Assembly (NCBI GenBank): GCA_017893485.1
Contig: JACEHZ010000211.1
Location: forward strand, 1-64,000
Length of the DNA: 64,000 nucleotides
Source of the DNA: Hemerocallis citrina
Taxonomy: Eukaryota; Streptophyta; Magnoliopsida; Asparagales; Asphodelaceae
Direction: 5' to 3'
Shown piece by piece: positions 57,201 through 64,000 of the stretch. Each line of letters begins with the position of its first letter. Within the stretch, counting starts at the first letter, position 1. Made by a program: the position numbers and the translations under genes. The notes under the pieces were generated by a model. The model saw only the letters and a program-made list of their open reading frames with translations. It ran no database searches and was not told the DNA's origin.

Positions 57201-57939
57201 AGGCCTTCTCAAATCTGAATTTCCTAGGCTTGCGGGCTCCCCGATTTCCCACATCGAGTAGGATCGGGGTGTGATCTGAAGTTGGTATAGGAATCGATCT
57301 GGCCGATGCGAGAGGAAATAAAGCTTCCCAATCCATAGAGACTAGGATCCTGTCCAACTTGGCCATAACCGGAACCGCTTGCAGATTAGACCAAGTAAAA
57401 AGTCTATCATTGATTGGGATATCAATCAGTTCAAGTTCCGTGATTACTCTATTGAATTCCTCTCGGTGCCTGTCGCTAGCGCCTCTTCCCTTGTACTCAA
57501 AAGCAAATCTAGTAATGTTGAAATCCCCACCCACAATCCAAGGTCCCGACCAGCGCTGACGGATGTCAGCCAGTTCTTGCCAGAAGGCCTCCCTGTCTGT
57601 GGCCACGTTCGGCCTGTAGACAACAGTCACCGTCTGCATCCAATCATCGGACCGTCGCTTAAGTCAGGCAGTCAAAGAGAACGTTCCACGAAGCTCCTCT
57701 TCACATGAAAGAAGATCAGAATTAAACCCTATAGCAATCCCCCCTAAGGCACCGGCAGAGGGGCGTAACACCCACTCCTTGATTCTGTTACCACCCACTC
57801 TTTTGAGTTTGAGCCCATGCTGGAGTTTGGTCTCCTGCAGTCCTACTACATCCGCCTTGGAATTGCTAATGACATCCCGCACCATACCCCTCTTACCCCT
57901 ATCCCCCAACCCCCTAACATTCCAAAATAGTGTATTCAT
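54275..57939 (-). pseudogene. LINE ORF2 (endonuclease and reverse transcriptase)
   Basis: ORF2 nicks target DNA and copies the LINE RNA into it. The ATG at 57939 starts MNTLFWNVRGLGDRGKRG with the apurinic-type endonuclease motif LQETK. The domain continues through GGDFNITRF and ends SDHTPILLD. Reverse transcriptase (about 56600-55500) shows SPGPDGFPMMFF, GLRQGDPLSPLLF and LQYADDTLIFG (catalytic YADD at 55867-55878). The C-terminus has a zinc motif CGFCNVHVEDLNHLFLHC (about 54630-54690). Defects are TGA at 57664-57666, TAG at 55441-55443 and 55396-55398, and a one-base frame change near 55085. At all three stops the surrounding reading is otherwise continuous. Confidence 0.92.
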
Positions 57940-60900
57940 TGGGGAACCGTATCTACAGAGATCGTAGTAGAGGGTGTGGGGCCGACCACATCCTCGTGGG
58001 TTTCTGTAGGCCTCGTGCAATTCTTAAGGGCATTGTCATGGCTAGTCTTAACCCTATCGAATTCCCAACCCCTGATTTTATTAAGAAGTAACGCGCTACG
58101 GTCTGTGTCCCAAACCTCTAACCCACAAGTTTCAACTAGTAAAAAAACATTGGAGTCTAACATGAAGTTTAAAATAGATGCTAAAAAGTGAGTCGTACCT
58201 CCATTGTCGAATTTGGCGGCTTTGGCTGCCGCTGCCACTTCAAGGTAGTCATCCAAGGACTCCACATGAGCCCTCTTTGGTGATCGGTGAACTCTGAACC
58301 CACCTGCCCTCAGGGGCAATCCAGAGTTGCCTACTGGAGCTAAGTCTGGGAATGTAGATAGAACCATCTCTGGGGAAAGCTCCTTCTGGGTGTTAGCAAT
58401 GAACTCAAGATCCTCTGATTCCTCATCTGTGAATGAGAATTCTTCATCAAGATTGAGTCTCCCTTCTGGGTCGTCCTCACTATCTGTAGTAGCCTTCAGT
58501 GCGGACTCCACAGTGAGCCCGCATCTAGGTGCTTCATTAATAATAGCTGCATTCTCCAGTACGGTCCCCTCTGTGGGCCCGTTCCCAGTCTGATATAGTG
58601 TCTCAGAGCATGAAACTGTAGTGTAAGATGGTCCTGATACAATAGACGGCGCTATGGACCCCTCCTTGGGCCCATCAATATCTATAAAAGGCCCATCCAC
58701 ACTCAAAACTTCAGCCTGGCCCACATTAAAGCCGGAGTTGTACCCGTGGTACAACTTACCCTTTCCTTCGAAAATCGTGTGCGGGGTATTAATGCGATGA
58801 GCGGTGAGCTCACCCTCCCTGCCAGCTGTCGCCACACCATTGGGTGACAGCGCGGCAGGTGCAGCGGTGAGTTTACCGCTCCTGTGAGTTGGCGCGCTCT
58901 CATTGGGTGGCACAATGGCTGTCATAGTCGCTTTGTTCAGATCTCGTTTTGTCTCTAAACTCCACCCACTCGTTCTCAACGAAGACGACTCATCAACTTC
59001 GTCTTCTTGCCTCTTTTTGCCAAGCTCCAACTCTGGAGCTCCCCTGTCTTCTTTCCCAAACTTGCCAACTTCTAAAAGCCTGTCCTTTTCACCCACTCTC
59101 TCAGCGCTCGTCTCTTTTGAGACGTAGTTGCTGGTTTTGTGCAAGCCTGTGCTCGCCTCTTTCCCCAAACCTCCCTCTGACACCTGAAAGAGATCCTTTT
59201 TTGATGCATACCAACTCTTTTGGACCCATTCCTTGGTCGAGAGCCTTCTTTCTTCTGTCGCATTCCCCAAAGTGGTGTTCTTGACCACTAACCCCCGGTT
59301 CATAGCTTGCATGTCGCCGCAAACGGAAGTATTGCCATTTATGGGCTCTGTCCCTGCCTCACCCCCCGTTGCCAGTGCATGCATTTCCAAAAGAGGGCTG
59401 TTGGCTGGGACCACCGCTTGATCCAGCGAGTTGAGGGTCTCTGATGACTCTTGACCACTGGGTCTTACGGGACGGTCTCGTCTCCGGTCGTCTCTGATGA
59501 CTCTTGACCACTGGGTCTTGCGGGACGGTCCCGTCTCCGGTCGTCTCTGAACTTGGCAAGCTGTTTAGGTGGTTGGTGACGCTTCTGTTCCCTCGCTGCC
59601 TTGAGAATCTCCCGGTGGGCTCGCTCCACCTCGTGCGACCCATCAATAGTGAGGTTGTTGTTCGGAGATGCCACCTGCTTGAACGTTCTGTGATCCGTGA
59701 AGGAGGTGGATGGTTTGGTTTGGGGGGGTTCTGGTCCGGAGATGAGTCGACTCTCTTGTCTAACACAAACCTGACGAGGTACGACTCTACAAAGGAGTAG
59801 ACCCTGGCAAAGTGCGGCATCAAGGAGATGTCGACACTTCGGATTAGGACCCTGGCTGAGATCAACTCCGAACGCCTCACCGTCTTCTCATCCACCTCTT
59901 CAATGGACCCAAATTCGGCGACCATTTCCTGAAGCGCCTCCCTCTTCCAAAAATGTAAGGGAATGTTATGAATCCAAACCCAAAACATTTCTCCCTGAGG
60001 TAGCTCGGCGCCGAAAGTAGGCGTCCACGCGCTGAACTCCACTTGAAAATGCCCAAAGTCGACTATCCCCATTCCGACCACCTCTGATACCTTCGCCGGT
60101 GAGGGGAAAGAAACCAAGAACTGCATGTGGCACAGCTTCTTGGCCACCCAATCTCTGTCTGCGCGCATCGGCCATTTTTGAGTGAGCGCCTGAGTGAGAT
60201 GCACTTCCGATGGCCTGCCCGTCTTAACTTTGGCGACTGCACACCATTGTCGTAACCAGCTCTCTTCGCTTTTAATGGCTTCCAGGCTATTCGCCAGCCT
60301 AATTACCGTGGGATGGTCCGGTGATCTTCCCCTGTTCACCTCCTTCTCATCGTCACTTTTAGTTTCTACCACATTGGTACACACATAGGAGAGATGGCCC
60401 CATTTCAAGCATTTGAGGCAACGAACTTCTTTCGTGCACTCACTCCTGAAGTGCCCAAGATCTCCGCAATTAAAACACGGCGCCGGCTTCTTCTTACCCT
60501 TCCTCTATTTCTTGAAGCCTGTGGTATTGCCAGGTTGGAGGTTAGAGGTATTCTCAGTTTGTTTGTTTCTTTTACCCCTGACTTCTATCCACTGCCCCTC
60601 CTCTGCCCCATCGCCGGTAGCCCCAATTGTAGTCCCGCCAAGCTCCTCCCCTTCGTGGGCATGTTTGGTGTGAGATAACAATTGGCGGCATTCCGGTGGT
60701 GAGTGCAGCAAGAGATGTTCGGTGGTGGGTTTGAGTGGGGCACCAGTGGGTTGCAATGGCTGTTCGAAAGCTTCCCCTGCATCATTCCTCTGATTGGATG
60801 GGTTTGAGTCTCTATGCATTTCCGTAGAAGTTTTAACAGGGTAGTTAGAAGTGTATTGTTGTGGATGACTGGTTGGATTAAATCGTATGCCAGTGTTGGA

Positions 60901-61383
60901 GTTGGGGTTGGACCTGGAAGTAAAGTGAGGATCTCTCACTGTGCCATGTTTGTGTGCACCCCCATCGTGGGAAGTCCGATAATGGCCCCTTGGAGGGGTT
61001 TCTTTCCGCCTGAGATGGCCTGGAGGGGGACCCCTTCGATGGGCCCTTCCCTCGTAGACTACCTCATGCTGGCGGTGATACCCATAGTCTCTTGGAGATC
61101 TAACACTTGAGCGATGATGAGAAATGTTCCTCTCCACGCGAAGCAGCTGTGCACCTCTGAGCTCCTTGAGCCCTCGCTCTTCCACTTCTACTGGCACTGG
61201 CTGAATCAATGTAATAGCGGCATTAACCGCAGGGGTAGTAATAGGAGAAGGGGTGGGCTGCACTGTGGTGACAACTTCGTTATCTTTGTTTTTTGTTGCC
61301 TCTGGTTGATTTACAGACGGAGACGGTGGGTGTCGGACCCTCTCGTTGGGCCCGCACCCACTGAGCTCAAGCAGGGACAGCAT
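57936..61383 (-). pseudogene. LINE ORF1 (zinc-knuckle RNA-binding protein)
   Basis: ORF1 products of plant L1 elements bind the element RNA. The ATG is at 61383. The N-terminal part is Pro/His/Arg-rich. Two CCHC knuckles (CFNCGDLGHFRSEC and CLKCLKWGHLSYVC) lie at about 60391-60470. The part after them includes FWVWIHNIPLHFWKREAL. The C-terminal part (57936-59414) is acidic and Ser/Thr-rich. Defects are a TAG at 60505-60507 just before the knuckles, a frame change near 59680, and a 53-bp tandem duplication at 59438-59543 that shifts frame again. Without them the protein would be about 1,130 residues, long for an ORF1. It ends in TGA overlapping the ORF2 start as ATGA. Confidence 0.85.
59438..59543. 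repeat. 53-bp tandem duplication within LINE ORF1
   Basis: Unit 59438-59490 is repeated at 59491-59543 with two differences. The core is CTCTTGACCACTGGGTCTT, then CGGGACGGT. Because 53 is not a multiple of three, it breaks the ORF1 frame. Removing one copy joins the frame upstream (59674 onward) to that of 57936-59414. Confidence 0.92.
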
Positions 61384-61675
61384 TGTAAGGAGGTGGGGAA
61401 GGTGGAAGTCTGCTAGCCGGCGGTGGGGTCAGGTCGAAGGAGAGGGGAGGGGGGAGGGGGAAGAAATGTGGTCTGAGATTGGTGTAGGGGTTCTGGGTTG
61501 TAGGTGGTTAGTGGGCAAGAGGATGGAGAATGGTGGTAGTGTCGGAGGGGTTAGTCGGAGAGGAGGGGGAGGAGGAGGAGGCAGCACATGAAGTTGTGGG
61601 CGTTGTGTGGTCTTCACTGACGTGGAGAGTAAAGATGGCTCGGTTTTGAGGGAGTGGGAAGAGAGACAGAGTTTG

Positions 61676-63169
61676 GGAGTGAGAGAATTAGAGAAGTGGG
61701 GATATGAAAGGGTGGAGGTCTTAGGAGTTAGGAAAATAAAGAGTTATATGAATTAATTATGAGAAGTTATTAGGGTGAAAATAATGCAAATTGAACCCTA
61801 GCCTAGACCTATAAATAGCACCTTATTTCTTCTCATTCTTCACACCAAAAGCAAGTCAAGAAATAAGAAAAAAGAAAAGAGAGTAAGCAAACAAGTGTTC
61901 TTGTGCTTGGAGCCATAGCTAGGAGAAGAAGGTTGCTAAGAGCAAGGAGGTGCTTGTGAAGCTAGGAGCATTATTCATAAGTAATCATAGTCTCATCACT
62001 ATTCATGATCTATTCATTCATAATCTTGGAAGCGAATAACTTTTCTTCAAGAACACAATGAATTATTATTAACAAATTCAAGCTCTTACAATGTCACAAT
62101 TCGCTATAGATTATTCTTTAACACAATAAGAGTATAAACTCTTAAAGAGAAATCACTTCACGACTAATATTTTATTCTTTTTCATAAGGAAAGTTTCTAT
62201 TCTCAAAATAATAAATTTTAAAGTCACATTACATTTTTCTATCTCGAATATCCATTTTTATATCTCAAATAGACTTGAAAAATTCTACAAATATTTTAAT
62301 AACTCTATTTCATTTTATAAGAATTCCAAAAATTTTCTGTAAATTTTAATTGCATTAAAACTCAAAAATCAACTTAAAAAAATCCCAAAAAAAAGTTAAA
62401 AGTCACTATAGGAGTTAGAGAATTAGAGAAGTGGGGATATGAAAGGGTGGAGGTCTTAGGAGTTAGTAAAATAAAGAGTCATATAAATTAATTATGAGAA
62501 GTTATTAGGGTGAAAATTATGCAAATTGAACCCAAATTGAACCCTAGCCTAGACCTATAAATAACACCCTATTTCTTCTCATTCTTCACACCAAAAGCAA
62601 GTCAAGAAATAAGAAGAAAGAAAAGAGAGTAAGAAAAGAGAGTAAGAAAAGAAGTGTTCTTGTGCTTGGAGCCATAGCTAGGAGAAGAAGGTTGCTAAGA
62701 GCAAGGAGGTGCTTGTGAAGCTAGGAGCATTATTAACAAGTAATCATAGTCTCATCACTATTCATGATCTATTCATTCATAATCTTGGAAGCGAATAACT
62801 TTTCTTCAAGAACACAATAAAATATTATTAACAAATTCAAGCTCTTACAATGTCTCAATTCGCTATAGATTATTCTTTAACACAATAAGAGTATAAACTC
62901 TTAAAGAGAAATCACTTCACGACTAATATTTTATTCTTTTTCATAAGGAAAGTTTCTATTCTCAAAATAATAAATTTTAAAGTCACATTACATTTTCTAT
63001 CTCGAATATCCATTTTTATATCTCAAATAGACTTGAAAAATTCTACAACTATTTTAATAACTCTATTTCATTTTATAAGAATTTTAGAAATTTTCTGTAA
63101 ATTTTAATTGCATTAAAACTCAAAAATCAACTAAAAAAAATCCCAAAAAAAAGTTAAAAGTCACTATAG
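61676..63169. repeat. Tandem duplication of a roughly 740-bp TATA-containing unit
   Basis: Units 61676-62410 and 62411-63169 are nearly identical. Both run from GAGAATTAGAGAAGTGGGGA to AAAAGTCACTATAG. Each has CCTATAAATA, then TTCTTCTCATTCTTCACACC, as a promoter with leader would. Small insertions in unit 2 (about 12 bp near 62530 and 12 bp near 62630) account for most of the length difference. The units could be back-to-back LTR-like sequences or a duplicated promoter; no ORF or primer site follows. Confidence 0.85.
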
Positions 63170-64000
63170 GGTTTTCAACCCGTGACTGACTAGGCAGCGG
63201 CCAAAGGCCCGCCGCAAACCAGAAAGTCCAAGTGGACCCTTTGTCCAATTCTCAACCTAAACTGGTCATATGCTTAGTATTGGGCCCTGTTTGTATTTAA
63301 CAAATCACAAAAAACAGATTTGGGCTCAACAAGTTTTGGACCTAGGCCACTAAGGAAGCCAGCGCAACGCGTAGACCACCAGGCCGAATGCGCCTAACAA
63401 CATAAATTCACTTCATGGATTTTTGTCCCAACTTTCTGTTATCCTATTATTTTTCATAAAACTTAATTAATCTACAAATAATTTATTTAAACTGAAATTT
63501 ACTTACTAACAGAAAATTATGGATTAGAAAAATTTTCATATTTGATAATACATCTAATTTCAAATACATTTATTCTCTTTTAATAAACAAGAATTTCTTT
63601 AATTTAATAAAAAGCAATTTGTACCTCTTACAACCAAATAAAGTGAATCTCTAGGTACCAAATTAAGTTTACTACATATTTCTTGACTACAAGGGAAATC
63701 TTTAACACTTCTTTATGCATATTATAAATTTTGACAATATCATTTCAATCACGCCTAAACTTGTATACTATATGGCATTATCCCATTTAACATTACTTTC
63801 TTTCTAATTATCATAGTGTCAATTTTCCTTCTCAAACACAACATGATTTCTATAAGTCATGGCATAAATATCATAGATTAAATCTACATTTACCACATCA
63901 ATGTTAATCTACTTTATTCATTTGTCAAAATTAGCATGCTTGTCCTACAAATTAGAAAGCATAAAGATCACCCACTAACATAATGTTAATCTATTTGCCA
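63170..64000. other. Window end, no gene recognised
   Basis: A GC-richer stretch (63170-63400) contains CCAAAGGCCCGCCGCAAACC and CCAGCGCAACGCGTAGACCACC. It resembles the interior of a repeat that may belong to the preceding tandem unit. From about 63420 the sequence is AT-rich with no open frames or element ends that I can identify. Confidence 0.4.

Larger units (their letters stand above)
54046..61579 (-). mobile_element. Near full-length L1-type LINE
   Basis: A 7.5-kb non-LTR retrotransposon on the minus strand. It has a perfect 16-bp target duplication GGCAGCACATGAAGTT at 54030-54045 and 61580-61595. Its poly(A) tail appears as the T run at 54044-54052. The 5' untranslated region (61384-61579) is purine-rich on the plus strand. 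ORF1 and ORF2 follow, then a roughly 230-bp 3' untranslated region. Completeness from 5' end to tail is unusual because most LINE copies are 5'-truncated. At least three stop codons plus frame-breaking changes in both ORFs make it inactive. Confidence 0.95.

Noticed and set aside
61346..61591. Gly/Arg-rich plus-strand ORF at the LINE 5' end
   Set aside because: It lies in the purine-rich 5' untranslated region of the minus-strand LINE and ends at the target duplication.

Overview
This window is plant nuclear DNA, most likely from a flowering plant. It has one spliced host gene with GT-AG introns, plant-type LTR retrotransposons (Gypsy, Copia, TRIMs), a plant L1-type LINE, short Helitrons, Stowaway, hAT and Harbinger MITEs, and many (TA)n microsatellites. 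I cannot name the species from sequence alone. I saw no bacterial, organellar or viral gene set, no CRISPR array and no rRNA.

The host gene runs on the + strand from at least 15508 to 44347. It encodes the C-terminal 570 residues of an RNA-dependent RNA polymerase of the RDR3/4/5 (gamma) clade, including a DYDGD catalytic motif at 34148-34162. Eleven exons total 1,713 coding bases, spread over 28.8 kb by introns full of transposons; three introns are 9.9, 7.3 and 5.7 kb. Every junction is GT-AG and the frame stays open, so this part of the gene looks intact. The N-terminal exons are not visible and probably lie upstream of the window.

Layout. 1-4297: a patchwork of a TRIM, MITEs, short Helitrons, (TA)n and a foldback element. 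4302-15264: one old Gypsy element with a TCTAT target duplication, a Copia fragment inside its 5' LTR, no reverse transcriptase, a Harbinger MITE in its integrase and an antisense ORF. 15508-44347: the RDR gene; its introns hold three related solo LTRs, a degraded minus-strand Copia, a 3.9-kb solo LTR, TRIMs, hAT MITEs and a triple nest (Helitron in Stowaway in TRIM). 44348-52345: downstream DNA with a second copy of a repeat block also present in the RDR intron. That copy is interrupted by a young Copia element (46250-51681) with nearly identical LTRs and one stop codon in its polyprotein. 53025-53702: clustered Helitrons. 54046-61579: a near full-length minus-strand LINE with a 16-bp target duplication. 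61676-63169: a tandem duplication of a roughly 740-bp unit.

The only gene likely to serve the plant is the RDR. The rest is mobile DNA, most of it non-autonomous or broken. The most recent arrival appears to be the Copia element at 46250-51681. All positions, LTR comparisons and target duplications were read by eye; no alignment or database search was run.
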